This document shows, one piece after another, positions 23,798 to 31,789 of a stretch of 64,000 nt of DNA. The stretch is from Steroidobacteraceae bacterium. Lineage in GTDB: Bacteria; Pseudomonadota; Gammaproteobacteria; Steroidobacterales; Steroidobacteraceae. Position 1 is the first letter of the stretch, and every line of letters starts with the position of its first letter. Where the stretch lies: contig JANWKR010000023.1 of the NCBI GenBank assembly GCA_025451275.1, positions 1-64,000 of the forward strand. Reading direction: 5' to 3'. A program made the translations under genes and the position numbers. The notes beneath the pieces are model-generated. The model made no database searches and had not been told where the DNA came from. It saw nothing but the letters and a program-made list of their open reading frames with translations.

Positions 23798-23831
23798 GTG
23801 TCTTTAAGCTCCTGAATTCGAAAATTGGATC

Positions 23832-24347
23832 CTAACGTTTCATCAGCTCCGCCAGCCGCGCGAACGGCTTGTGCGTCTCGCCCGCCGCCGGCGGCGGCTC
23901 CCGCACGCTCGCGCACGGCTCGCTGCCGGCATGCGCGGGCACGATGGGCAGGCTCAGCAGCAACTCCTCCGTGACGAGCTCGCCGATGCTGATGCGGCCA
24001 CCGGGAGCCAGCACCGGCTCGAAGTCGGCGGGTACGCTCGCCGCGTCCGCCTCGGATGCGATGAGCGCCACATCCGCCGCCGCCTGCAGCGGCAGCTGCA
24101 GCGGCTGCATGCAACGCTGGCACTGTAGCGTCGCCGTGCCGTCGAGGGTCAGCGCCGCCACCGCGGTACCCGAGCGGCGCCCGAAGTGCACCCGCCCTGC
24201 GACCTTGCCGGCCACCCCGCCGCGCAGTGAGCGCAGACCAGGCAGCTCCGCGAGCTCGATCTCATAGTCGAGGTCGGCCTGGCTCTCGGCCAGCCGGTCC
24301 ACCTCGAGTGGCTTCGACCAGGGCGCCATTTCCCGGGGGCCCGACAT
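23832..24347 (-). CDS. yceD: YceD/DUF177 family protein (large ribosomal RNA accumulation)
   Basis: Conserved partner of rpmF implicated in 23S rRNA accumulation. The product is up to 171 residues. The family mark is a CxxC pair (LQCQRCMQPL), with an acidic region and the C-terminal HKPFARLAELMKR. The start is uncertain. ATG 24347 lies only about 10 nt after the strong -10, so the mRNA would be almost leaderless. ATG 24329 (MAPWSKPLEV), preceded by GGGAA, is at least as likely. It is the first gene of the yceD-rpmF-plsX-fabH operon, divergent from yceF exactly as in E. coli. Confidence 0.9.
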   Translation of the reverse strand: MSGPREMAPWSKPLEVDRLAESQADLDYEIELAELPGLRSLRGGVAGKVAGRVHFGRRSGTAVAALTLDGTATLQCQRCMQPLQLPLQAAADVALIASEADAASVPADFEPVLAPGGRISIGELVTEELLLSLPIVPAHAGSEPCASVREPPPAAGETHKPFARLAELMKR

Positions 24348-24356
24348 GGGGCGCGT

Positions 24357-24385
24357 ATAATAGGTAGCGAGTCCGCCCAAGTCAA
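24357..24385 (-). promoter_or_regulatory. yceD-rpmF-plsX-fabH promoter
   Basis: On the minus strand TTGACT (24385-24380) and TATTAT (24362-24357) are 17 nt apart, the best sigma-70 match in the window. The predicted start is near 24349. A TATAAT also reads on the plus strand at 24356-24361, which may serve yceF, but it has no recognisable -35. Confidence 0.85.
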
Positions 24386-24440
24386 AGCCGGATTTGGGCC
24401 TAAGCCATTGTTTCTCGAAGGCGATTCGCAAGGCCGCCGC

Positions 24441-25019
24441 GTGCCACCGCTCATCCTCGCCTCCACGTCCCCATATCGCCGCGAGCTGCTCACGCGGCTG
24501 GGCGTGCCCTTCGAGGCGCACCCGCCCGGCGTGCCCGAGGAGGTCATCGCCGGCGAGTCAGCGACCGATCGGGCCCTGCGCCTCGCACAGGCCAAGGCCC
24601 AGGCGGTGGCGCGGCGCTTCCCGGATGCGATCGTCATAGGCAGCGACCAGGTGGCGGCGGCGGGCGAGCGCGTGCTCGGCAAGCCCGGCGATGCGGCCGC
24701 CTGCCGCGCACAACTGACTTCACTCAGCGGCAGGACCGCGCTGTTCCATACCGCCTGCACGCTGGCCGGCACCGGCGCGGGCGTGCACGCCGCGCACGTC
24801 GATACCACCACGGTAGTGTTCCGCTCCCTCGGTGCCGAGGAGATCGAGCGCTACGTGGCGCGCGAGCAGCCGTTCGATTGCGCCGGGGGCTTCAAGGCCG
24901 AGGCGCTCGGCATCACGCTGTTCGAGTACATCGAGAGCCGCGACCCCACGGCGCTCATCGGCCTGCCGCTCATCTGGCTGGCCGGGGCGCTGCGCGGCGC
25001 CGGCTACCGCCTTCCCTAG
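24441..25019 (+). CDS. yceF: Maf-family nucleotide pyrophosphatase YceF
   Basis: House-cleaning enzyme of the Maf family; the YceF branch is known to hydrolyse m7GTP. The product is 192 residues. The N-terminal PLILASTSPYRRELLTRLG carries the Ser-Arg signature of the family. VIGSDQVA, LGKPG, and FDCAGGFKAEALG with FEYIESRDPTALIGLPL complete the fold. GTG 24441 gives the canonical N-terminus and has AAGG 7 nt upstream. An in-frame TTG at 24408 would add 11 atypical residues. It is convergent with rluC, whose end it overlaps by 50 nt. Confidence 0.92.
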   Translation: MPPLILASTSPYRRELLTRLGVPFEAHPPGVPEEVIAGESATDRALRLAQAKAQAVARRFPDAIVIGSDQVAAAGERVLGKPGDAAACRAQLTSLSGRTALFHTACTLAGTGAGVHAAHVDTTTVVFRSLGAEEIERYVAREQPFDCAGGFKAEALGITLFEYIESRDPTALIGLPLIWLAGALRGAGYRLP

Positions 25020-25995
25020 CGGCGCGCCGGGTCGCGCGCGGCTTGCCGCTCCCCGCCAGGGCATCGAGTACGGTCGCCAGGTCCGCCGGCAGCGGCGCAT
25101 TCACGCTGAATTCCGCGCCTCCGGGCCACTGGAAGCTGAGGCTGCTGGCATGCAGGAACATGCGCCGCAGACCGAGCGCGCGGAGCGCCTGGTTGAATTC
25201 CGGGTCGCCGTACTTCTCGTCTCCCGCCACCGGGTGGCCCGCGTGCTGGGCGTGCACGCGGATCTGGTGCGTGCGCCCGGTCTCGAGCGAGACCTCCATC
25301 AAGGTGGCCGTCCTGCCGAAGAACTGCACCGGTCGGAAGGCGCTGAGCGAGGGCTTGCCGCGCGCCGCCACACGCACGGTGCGCTCACCACCCACGCGGG
25401 CATCGGTGACGAGCGGCGCGTCGATGCGCTTGGCACCGAGATTCCACGGCCCCTTGAGCAGCGTGAGATAGCGCTTTTCGAAGCCGTCCTCGCGCAGCAG
25501 GGCATGGAGGATGCGCAGCGCCGGGGCGCGGCGCGCGATCACGAGACAGCCGCTGGTGTCGCGGTCGAGCCGGTGCGCCAGCTCCAGGTACTCCCCGGGG
25601 CGCGCCGCCCGCAGCGTCTCGATCACGCCGAAGCTCACGCCGCTCCCGCCGTGCACGGCGACGCCCGCGGGCTTGTCCACCACCAGCAGCCGCTCGTCCT
25701 CGTGGATGATGGCCGCTCGCATGCGCTCGATCAGCTCGGCCGAGGGCTTGCCCGGATCGGCCGCCGGCATGACCCGCACCGGCGGGACGCGGATCCGGTC
25801 ATTGAGGCTCAGCCGGGTCGCCGGATCCGCCCGCTTGCCGTTCACCCGCACCTCGCCCTTGCGGATCACGCGGTAGACGCGGCTGCGGGGCACCCCGAGC
25901 CGTCGCTGCACGTAGTTGTCGAGGCGCTGTCCGGCCTCGTCCTCGGTGACGTCAAAATGCTGGACGGCGGTGCGGGTTTCGGGGGCTTCGACCAC
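24970..25995 (-). CDS. rluC: 23S rRNA pseudouridine synthase RluC
   Basis: Pseudouridine synthase of the RluA family, by similarity modifying 23S rRNA positions 955/2504/2580. The product is 341 residues. An S4 domain (RLDNYVQRRLGVPRSRVYRV) precedes the catalytic domain with the Asp motif HRLDRDTSGC, then TGRTHQIRVH and FLHASSL. The basic C-terminal tail (ATRRAAREGG...) exceeds the usual end and forms the part that overlaps yceF on the other strand. The start is GTG 25995. It is divergent from rne, with which rluC is also paired in E. coli. Confidence 0.94.
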   Translation of the reverse strand: MVEAPETRTAVQHFDVTEDEAGQRLDNYVQRRLGVPRSRVYRVIRKGEVRVNGKRADPATRLSLNDRIRVPPVRVMPAADPGKPSAELIERMRAAIIHEDERLLVVDKPAGVAVHGGSGVSFGVIETLRAARPGEYLELAHRLDRDTSGCLVIARRAPALRILHALLREDGFEKRYLTLLKGPWNLGAKRIDAPLVTDARVGGERTVRVAARGKPSLSAFRPVQFFGRTATLMEVSLETGRTHQIRVHAQHAGHPVAGDEKYGDPEFNQALRALGLRRMFLHASSLSFQWPGGAEFSVNAPLPADLATVLDALAGSGKPRATRRAAREGGSRRRAAPRPAR

Positions 25996-26023
25996 GAGAT
26001 TTCGGCTGCAGTCGCGTAAGGCA

Positions 26024-26053
26024 TTGTTTCTACAACGGTCTGTCGAGTATACT
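26024..26053 (+). promoter_or_regulatory. rne promoter
   Basis: TTGTTT (26024-26029) and TATACT (26048-26053) are 18 nt apart. Transcription would start near 26060, leaving a leader of about 325 nt before the rne ATG, close to the length of the E. coli rne leader. Confidence 0.65.
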
Positions 26054-26059
26054 CTTTGA

Positions 26060-26385
26060 GTCGTCCGTCAAGCGGACGCACCAGCGGTGACGGCGGATGC
26101 CGCCACCCGTTTTGTTGGACCTCTTGAATCGAGGCCATCGCTTGGGCCGTCAAGATCGCGCCAGCTGCGTCGAATCTCGCAGTTCGAGACTTCCGCAACC
26201 GGCGCCGTCGGTCGAGTTCACCGAAGGTTTCCTTTGCATACCGCCCGTAACGAGGCGGTCATAAAACGTGAATTACGAGACTCGCTCTCATTCGCCAGGT
26301 TTAAGGAAGCTTCGTTGCCGCGGACAGCATCTGCCGCGGACTACTGCCGTGCGCTTGCCGGCCCCTCACTGCACAGTAGGGGCAC
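26060..26385 (+). promoter_or_regulatory. Long structured 5' leader of rne
   Basis: About 325 nt without a gene. Two strong hairpins stand near the 3' end. One is at 26318-26339: CCGCGG, bulged A and CAG pair with CTG and CCGCGG around a CAT loop. The other is at 26362-26382, where CCCCT and ACTG pair with CAGT and AGGGG, with C26367 bulged. AGGGG (26378-26382) is the ribosome binding site, so the second hairpin would hide it. E. coli RNase E autoregulates through hairpins in its leader. A similar role here is inferred. Confidence 0.6.
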
Positions 26386-28866
26386 ATGAAGAGAATGCTT
26401 GTAAATGCAACTCAGGAAGAGGAGTTGCGCGTCGCTCTGGTTGATGGCCAGAAGCTGTTCGACCTCAGTATCGATCTACCTTCCCGCGAACAGAAAAAAG
26501 CCAACGTCTACAAGGCCCGGATTTCGCGCGTCGAGCCCTCGCTCGAGGCCTGCTTCGTCGACTACGGCGCGCAGCGCCATGGCTTCCTGCCGCTGAAGGA
26601 GGTCTCCAAGGAGTACTTCCGCCAGCAGCCGCAGGGCGGACGGATGAACATCCGCGAGCTCCTGACCGAGGGGCAGGAACTCATCGTCCAGGTCGAGAAG
26701 GAGGAGCGTGGCACCAAGGGCGCAGCCCTCACCACCTTCATCAGCCTGGCGGGCCGCTTCCTCGTACTCATGCCGAACAACCCGCGTGCCGGCGGCGTGT
26801 CGCGGCGCATCGAGGGCGAGGACCGCGATCAGATGCGCGAGGTCATGAGCCAACTGCAGATTCCCGACGGCATGGGCGCGATCGTGCGCACCGCCGGCGT
26901 CGGCCGCTCGGTCGAGGAGCTGCAGTGGGATCTCGACAACCTCAAGACGCAGTGGGAGCAGATCGACGTGGCCGCCCGCGATCGCGCGGCGCCGTTCCTG
27001 GTATTCCGCGAGAGCGATGCCGTCACCCGCGCGATGCGCGACTACCTGTCGGACGACGTCGGCGAGCTGCTGGTCGACAGCCCGGCGGCCTTCCAGAAGG
27101 CGCAGGAGTACATGCAGCGCTTCATGCCGGCGGACGCGCAGCGCAAGCTCAAGCTCTACACCGACGACATCCCGCTGTTCACCCGCTTCCAGATCGAAAG
27201 CCAGATCGAGTCGGCGTACGCGCACAAGGTGCAGCTGCCCTCCGGCGGTAGCATCGTCATCGACTACTCCGAGGCGCTGGTCTCGATCGACATCAATTCG
27301 GCGCGCGCCACGCGTGGCAGCGATATCGAGACCACCGCCACCAATACCAATCTCGAGGCGGCCGACGAGATCGCACGCCAGCTGCGAATCCGCGACATCG
27401 GCGGTCTGATCGTCATCGACTTCATCGACATGGAGTCGCCGAAGAACCAGCGCGACGTCGAGGACCGGCTGCGCGATGCCATGAAAATGGACCGCGCCCG
27501 CATCCAGATCGGGCGGTTGTCGCGTTTCGGCCTGCTGGAGATGTCGCGGCAGCGCCTGCGGCCCTCGCTCGGCGAGTCGAGCCATATCGTATGCCCGCGC
27601 TGCGTCGGCATCGGCAGCATTCGCAGCGTCGAGTCCATGACGCTCGCGGTACTGCGCCTGATCGGCGAAGAGCTGCGCAAGGACCGCACTGCGCGCGTCA
27701 TCGCGCAGGTGCCGGTCGCAGTCGCCACCTATCTGATCAACGAGAAGCGCGAGTGGCTGCGTACCCTCGAGGACAAGAGCAGCGCCGAGCTCCTCATCGT
27801 GCCGAACGAGAACATCCAGACCCCGGAGTACTCGATCAAGCGCGTGCGCGACGACGAGATGGACCTGCCGGAGAACAGGCAGGCGACCTACCTCATGCCG
27901 ACCGCGGTCGAGACCGTCGAGCCCGGCACCGAGAAGAAGCCACAGTCGGAGGCGCCCGCGGTGGCGACGCTGCTGCCGGCCACTTCCGCCCCGGCCGCGC
28001 CCATACCGGCCGCGGCCGCGGCGCCGGCCACCGCGGCGACGGCGCACGGCGGCGGCTTCTGGTCACGCTTCAAGAAACTGCTCGTGGGCGAGCCGCAGGC
28101 CGCAGGCCACGAGCCGCCCGCCGCCGCGGCGCCCTCCTCGTCCGCCCCGGCGCGTGCGCCGCGCCGCGATGAGGGCCAGCGGCGCGACGGCCGGCGCGAG
28201 CACGGCCGCCAGAGTCGCTATGCCGACGGCGCGCGCCGCGATCGCGGCGAGGGGCGGCGTGATGGCCGGGATCGCGATCGGGACCGCGCCCGCGACGGGC
28301 GCGATCGCGATCGTGATCGCAGTCGCGATGCGGGCCGCCGGCCCGAGCGCTCCGCCGTGCGCGGCAGCGAGCGCAACGGCAGCCCGCGTGCCGAAGGGCA
28401 GGCACCTGCCGAGTCGGCGCCGCGCCAGGAAGGAGTTGCCGCCGGTGGGGCGCCGGGTGAGGCGCGCCTCGAGCGCCCGGAGCGCAGCGGCCGTGGCCGC
28501 CGTGGCCGGCGGCGCGGGCGGCGCGGCGGCGGCGGGACGCGTGAAGGCGCCCCGCAGCAGACGCTCACCGGCGCGCCGGAACACGACAGCGGCGCGGAAG
28601 GTGCCGGTCCGTCAGCCACCGCGGAGCCGCGCGGCAATGGGTCACACGAGGCCCCCGCACCCTCGCTTGAGCGTCCCCCGGAGCCGCGCGAGTATCACAC
28701 CGAGCCGGCGCCGCGCGAGGCGCCGCTGGCGCACTTCGAGCCGGCACCCAAGCCCGATGCCGGCGCGGCGCCGAGCAAGCCTTACGTAGTGTGGTCCTCG
28801 ACGCCGTCGCAGGGTGACGGTGACGGCGGTGCGCCGGGAGGCGGCGGACGCGGCTCGGAAGAGTAG
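26386..28866 (+). CDS. rne: Ribonuclease E
   Basis: Endonuclease that starts most mRNA decay and processes rRNA and tRNA. The product is 826 residues. It has an S1 domain (about 39-120), a DNase I-like catalytic core with Asp near 302 ([13 protein letters not shown]) and near 346 (VIDFIDM), and the zinc link CPRCVGIGS. The C-terminal half is disordered. It has an amphipathic membrane-binding segment ([14 protein letters not shown], about 552), an Arg-rich RNA-binding region of RDRD type repeats (about 590-665) and the end motif KPYVVWSS. At 826 residues it is shorter than E. coli RNase E (1061). Its ATG at 26386 is 3 nt after AGGGG. Confidence 0.97.
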   Translation: MKRMLVNATQEEELRVALVDGQKLFDLSIDLPSREQKKANVYKARISRVEPSLEACFVDYGAQRHGFLPLKEVSKEYFRQQPQGGRMNIRELLTEGQELIVQVEKEERGTKGAALTTFISLAGRFLVLMPNNPRAGGVSRRIEGEDRDQMREVMSQLQIPDGMGAIVRTAGVGRSVEELQWDLDNLKTQWEQIDVAARDRAAPFLVFRESDAVTRAMRDYLSDDVGELLVDSPAAFQKAQEYMQRFMPADAQRKLKLYTDDIPLFTRFQIESQIESAYAHKVQLPSGGSIVIDYSEALVSIDINSARATRGSDIETTATNTNLEAADEIARQLRIRDIGGLIVIDFIDMESPKNQRDVEDRLRDAMKMDRARIQIGRLSRFGLLEMSRQRLRPSLGESSHIVCPRCVGIGSIRSVESMTLAVLRLIGEELRKDRTARVIAQVPVAVATYLINEKREWLRTLEDKSSAELLIVPNENIQTPEYSIKRVRDDEMDLPENRQATYLMPTAVETVEPGTEKKPQSEAPAVATLLPATSAPAAPIPAAAAAPATAATAHGGGFWSRFKKLLVGEPQAAGHEPPAAAAPSSSAPARAPRRDEGQRRDGRREHGRQSRYADGARRDRGEGRRDGRDRDRDRARDGRDRDRDRSRDAGRRPERSAVRGSERNGSPRAEGQAPAESAPRQEGVAAGGAPGEARLERPERSGRGRRGRRRGRRGGGGTREGAPQQTLTGAPEHDSGAEGAGPSATAEPRGNGSHEAPAPSLERPPEPREYHTEPAPREAPLAHFEPAPKPDAGAAPSKPYVVWSSTPSQGDGDGGAPGGGGRGSEE

Positions 28867-28884
28867 GCGCCGCTCAGGCGGCGC
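28867..28884. terminator. GC hairpin between convergent rne and phosphatase genes
   Basis: GCGCCGC, loop TCAG and GCGGCGC make a perfect 7-bp stem at the junction of the two convergent stops. There is no T-tract, so any terminator role is weak or depends on other factors. Confidence 0.35.
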
Positions 28885-29353
28885 GCGGCTGGCGGCGCAG
28901 GTGCGCGAGCAGGCCGCGGGCCGCGGCCTCCACCAGGTCGAGCACTTCTTCGAAGCCGTTCGCTCCGCCGTAGTACGGATCCGGCACGTCCTCGGCGGCG
29001 TGCCCGTGGGGAGCAAACTCGAGGAACAGCCGCAGCCGCTCGTGCGCGTCGGCCGGTGCCCGGCGCCGCAGCACGCGCAGGTTCTCGCGGTCCATCGCCA
29101 GGATCAGGTCGAAGCGCTCGAAATCGCCCGGCTCCACCACGCGCGCGCGCAGCGTGCTGAGGTCATAGCCGCGGCGCGCCGCGGCGGCGCGCGTGCGCGG
29201 GTCCGGCGGCTCACCGATGTGATAGCCGGCGGTGCCGGCCGAGTCGACCTCGAGCGTCAGGTCGGGCGCTTCGCGTGCCGCCAGTGCGCGCAGCACACCC
29301 TCGGCGGTGGGCGAGCGGCAGATGTTTCCCAGACAGACGAACAGTACCCGCAC
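28874..29353 (-). CDS. Low-molecular-weight protein-tyrosine phosphatase
   Basis: Cytoplasmic phosphatase of the LMW-PTP/arsenate reductase fold, 159 residues. The P-loop is FVCLGNICRSP near the N-terminus, with the general acid in VPDPYYGGANGFEEV and helix DRENLRVL. Bacterial relatives often act on tyrosine kinases of exopolysaccharide export. No such genes are visible here. The start is GTG 29353, 5 nt after the DUF6515 gene, so it is the third gene of a three-gene unit. Confidence 0.94.
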   Translation of the reverse strand: MRVLFVCLGNICRSPTAEGVLRALAAREAPDLTLEVDSAGTAGYHIGEPPDPRTRAAAARRGYDLSTLRARVVEPGDFERFDLILAMDRENLRVLRRRAPADAHERLRLFLEFAPHGHAAEDVPDPYYGGANGFEEVLDLVEAAARGLLAHLRRQPRAA

Positions 29354-29358
29354 CGCGT

Positions 29359-30009
29359 CTATCTTACGCTATAGCCGCGGCCCTCGAGGCAGGCGCGGAT
29401 CGCGCGCTGATAGTCAGCACGCTTGGCGCCGGCCTGATCAGGCGGCACGCCGCCGGCGGCCTGGGTCGGATCGTAGCCGGTCTGCGAGTTGGCCCACTTG
29501 TGGCACTCGTACTTGTCGTTTGACTGCTGCTCATCGCTCTGGCCGTTCTGCGGATAGATGAACACGTTGTCATTCGGCGGCGCCTGCGTGCTCGCCACCC
29601 CCGGTTCGGCCATCGGGTCGACCACTTCGTAGCCGTTCTGGTCGGCTCGCCACGCATAGTAGGTATCGTCGGCGTAGTAGTACGGTGCACCGCCGACCCA
29701 CACCGTGGTGTAGTACGGGGGCAGCACCGGCACGAACACACCGACCGGCGCGCCGATGACCACGAAGCCGGGGCCGCGCGGCGCATACCACACCCCGCCC
29801 GAGTACCAGTAGCGCACGCCGCCGCGATACACCGCGTACGGCCGTCCCGGCACCGAGCGCACGACCATGCCGCGCTCGGAGTAATAGTGATCGTGGCCGT
29901 AGCGGCCGTCGAAATGCCCCGGTCCCGGCCCGTGATGCGGCTCCTGCGCCACGGCAGCCGTGCCGCACAGCATCAGCGCCGCCAGCGCGGCGCGACCCAC
30001 TCGCCTCAT
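29359..30009 (-). CDS. DUF6515-type secreted Tyr-rich protein
   Basis: Exported protein of unknown function, 216 residues. It has a signal peptide (cleavage near AVAQEP), a His/Gly/Tyr-rich segment, then a beta-rich DUF6515-like part (YAVYRGGVRYWYSGGVWY; VFVPVLPPYYTTVWV). The last 75 residues (YECHKWANSQTGYDP ... RAIRACLEGRGYSVR) are clearly paralogous to the tail of the gene just upstream. ATG 30009 is preferred over 30015 because GAGAGG is 7 nt upstream of it. There is an 11-nt gap after the lipoprotein gene. Confidence 0.8.
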   Translation of the reverse strand: MRRVGRAALAALMLCGTAAVAQEPHHGPGPGHFDGRYGHDHYYSERGMVVRSVPGRPYAVYRGGVRYWYSGGVWYAPRGPGFVVIGAPVGVFVPVLPPYYTTVWVGGAPYYYADDTYYAWRADQNGYEVVDPMAEPGVASTQAPPNDNVFIYPQNGQSDEQQSNDKYECHKWANSQTGYDPTQAAGGVPPDQAGAKRADYQRAIRACLEGRGYSVR

Positions 30010-30020
30010 ATTCATACCTC

Positions 30021-30620
30021 TCACCGTACGCTGTAGCCGCGGCCGTCGAGGCACGCGCTCAGCGCGCGCCGGTAGTCGCCGGCCTTCTGGTCCTGCAACG
30101 CCGCGGCACGCCGGTTCCGCGCCGCGGCAGCCTGCGCGGCCTGGAAATTAGCGGCGTTGGCCTGGGCGTTGGCGGCGTCGCCGGCACTGCCGATGGCGCC
30201 GCCGACCACCGCGCCGGCGAGCGCGCCGCCGGCAGACTGCCAGCGCGGCGCGATGGCCGCGCCGATGATGGCGCCGGCGACGGCGCCGATGGCGGTGTTG
30301 GTTCCGGGCGGCGGCCCGGCTGACACGACGCGCATGCGGTCGTGTGGCGGCACGCCGGGCGCGCTCGGATCAAACCCGGTCTGCTGCGTGGCCCATACGC
30401 TGCACTCGTAGTGATCGCGGTCCTGCTGCTCCGGCGGCTGGTTGTGCAGCGGGTAGGCGTAGACGTCGGTGTTGGGCGGCGGCGCCTGCACCGTCGGCGG
30501 CGGCGGTGGCGGCGGGCGTGGCGGAGGGGCTGCGACGCACGCGGCCAGCAGGCCCGCGGCGGCTACGACGGCCGCCCCGCGGAGCGCGCCATGAACGATC
30601 ATTAAGGTTCGGTTCAGCAT
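30021..30620 (-). CDS. Glycine-zipper envelope lipoprotein
   Basis: Probable outer-membrane lipoprotein of 199 residues. It has a lipobox LLAAC, a polyproline stretch, then a conserved YECSVWATQQTGFDP segment. A glycine-zipper region of two membrane-like helices follows (AIGAVAGAIIGAAIAP; GGALAGAVVGGAIGSAG), then an Ala/Asn/Gln-rich helix and the tail RALSACLDGRGYSVR shared with the next gene. It resembles YMGG/glycine-zipper stress lipoproteins. ATG 30620 is chosen for GGGA 6 nt upstream; ATG 30632 is possible. It is preceded by a sigma-E-like promoter, so an envelope-stress role is suggested. Confidence 0.8.
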   Translation of the reverse strand: MLNRTLMIVHGALRGAAVVAAAGLLAACVAAPPPRPPPPPPPTVQAPPPNTDVYAYPLHNQPPEQQDRDHYECSVWATQQTGFDPSAPGVPPHDRMRVVSAGPPPGTNTAIGAVAGAIIGAAIAPRWQSAGGALAGAVVGGAIGSAGDAANAQANAANFQAAQAAAARNRRAAALQDQKAGDYRRALSACLDGRGYSVR

Positions 30621-30712
30621 CGGGAATCCCATGGTTGGAGCGCAGTACCGCTACTTCGCAGAACGCTGCTTGCGGGCGCGAGGTTGACAGTTCAAGGCGT
30701 TCTCCGCCCCGG

Positions 30713-30741
30713 TTAGACGCCACCCGCAAGCGCCGAGTTCC
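30713..30741 (-). promoter_or_regulatory. Candidate sigma-E promoter of lipoprotein-DUF6515-phosphatase unit
   Basis: On the minus strand GGAACT (30741-30736) is followed after 18 nt by TCTAA (30717-30713) and CC. With the seventh -35 base counted, the spacer is 17. Consensus is GGAACTT, 15-19 nt, then TCTAA or TCnnA. It lies about 95 nt upstream of the chosen ATG. Confidence 0.5.
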
Positions 30742-30807
30742 AGCTGTGCAGCGGTGTGAAAAACTGTTAATGCGCGCCGTCCGGCACGCCCCGGGCACCG
30801 GAAGAGT

Positions 30808-31581
30808 CTAGCCTGCTCCGGGCCGTCGCGCAGCGAGCAGCGCGGCGACGCGCTCCAGGTCCGCGGGCGTGTTCACGTCCGGACCGGGCTGTTCCTGCGC
30901 GTCGGCCACGCAGATCACTAGGCCGTGCTCGAGGGCGCGCAGCTGCTCGAGTTTCTCGCGTACTTCGAGCGCACCGGCAGGCAGGCCCGCCAGGCGCAGC
31001 AGCGCTCCCACGCGATAGGCGTAGAGACCGATGTGGCGCCGAGCCCCGCCGCAATCGAGCTGACTCGCCAGCCCCTGCGCGGCGCCGTCGCGATTCCAGG
31101 GGATCGGCGCGCGGCTGAAGTACAACGCCAGGCCGGCGGCGTCGGTCACCACCTTTACGACGTTCGGATCCATGAGGTCGGCGAGCGAGGTGAGCGGTGC
31201 GGCGAGCGTGCCGATATGCGCACGCGGCTGCCCGGCCAGCAGCGCCGCCACCTGGCCGATGAGCGCGGCGGGCATGAGCGGCTCATCGCCCTGAACGTTG
31301 ACCACGATGTCCTCGGCGCCCCAGCCGCGCTGCGTGGCGACTTCGGCGATGCGGTCGGTGCCCGAGACGTGGCGCGGCGAGGTAAGCAGTGCGGTGGCGC
31401 CGAAACTCGAGGCGGCCCGCAGGATGCGCTCATCGTCGGTGGCGATGAGCACCTCGGGTGCGCCCGCGGCGCACGCGCTCTCATATACCCACTGCACCAG
31501 CGGCTTGCCGGCAAGCGGCAGGAGCGCCTTGCCCGGCAGGCGGGTCGAGCCGTAGCGCGCCGGAATGACTACCCGGAACAG
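30808..31581 (-). CDS. kdsB: CMP-KDO synthetase KdsB, apparent CTG start
   Basis: Activates KDO with CTP for lipopolysaccharide core synthesis (cytoplasm). The product is 257 residues. The nucleotide-binding N-terminus FRVVIPARYGSTRLPGK is followed by VQWVYE, NVQGDEPLMPAALI, YFSRAPIPWNRD, HIGLYAYR and GPDVNTPADLERV. No ATG, GTG or TTG lies between the in-frame TGA at 31593-31591 and the FRVVIPAR motif. CTG 31581 gives (M)FRVVIPAR and has GAGGT 6 nt upstream. The first ordinary start (GTG 31497) would remove the essential P-loop-like motif. The gene is in the same frame as, and 9 nt after, the trm112-like gene. Confidence 0.92.
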   Translation of the reverse strand: MFRVVIPARYGSTRLPGKALLPLAGKPLVQWVYESACAAGAPEVLIATDDERILRAASSFGATALLTSPRHVSGTDRIAEVATQRGWGAEDIVVNVQGDEPLMPAALIGQVAALLAGQPRAHIGTLAAPLTSLADLMDPNVVKVVTDAAGLALYFSRAPIPWNRDGAAQGLASQLDCGGARRHIGLYAYRVGALLRLAGLPAGALEVREKLEQLRALEHGLVICVADAQEQPGPDVNTPADLERVAALLAARRPGAG

Positions 31582-31593
31582 TCGCAGACCTCA
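31581..31593 (-). promoter_or_regulatory. Stop/RBS/CTG junction fixing the kdsB start
   Basis: On the minus strand the sequence reads TGAGGTCTGCGACTG (31593-31579). The stop TGA of the upstream gene shares bases with a GAGGT Shine-Dalgarno, then six bases and CTG (31581-31579). An upstream in-frame CTG (31587) sits too close to the SD. Confidence 0.6.
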
Positions 31594-31779
31594 GCGCTCG
31601 AGCAGCGCGTCGTCGGCGGCCAGCTGCCGCGCTTCCTCCTCGAGCATCACCGGCACCGAGTCGCGGATCGGATAGGCGAGGCGGTCGAGGCGGCACACCA
31701 GTAGCTGTGCATCGCGCTTGAACAGCAGCGGCCCCTTGCACACGGGGCAGGCGAGGATCTCGAGCAGGCGCGGGTCCAT
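31591..31779 (-). CDS. Trm112-family zinc-ribbon protein (YcaR-like)
   Basis: Small protein of 62 residues with the Trm112 pattern: [18 protein letters not shown], then [21 protein letters not shown]. Such proteins (YcaR in E. coli) lie between lpxK and kdsB in many gammaproteobacteria; the exact role is unclear. ATG 31779 is preferred over upstream codons for a GGAGGT site 5 nt before it. There is a 10-nt gap after lpxK. Confidence 0.92.
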   Translation of the reverse strand: MDPRLLEILACPVCKGPLLFKRDAQLLVCRLDRLAYPIRDSVPVMLEEEARQLAADDALLER

Positions 31780-31789
31780 CTGACCTCCG

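Noticed and set aside
28234-28340. GATCGC-rich repeat region as a regulatory repeat
   Set aside because: It encodes the Arg/Asp-rich RNA-binding part of RNase E and follows its frame.
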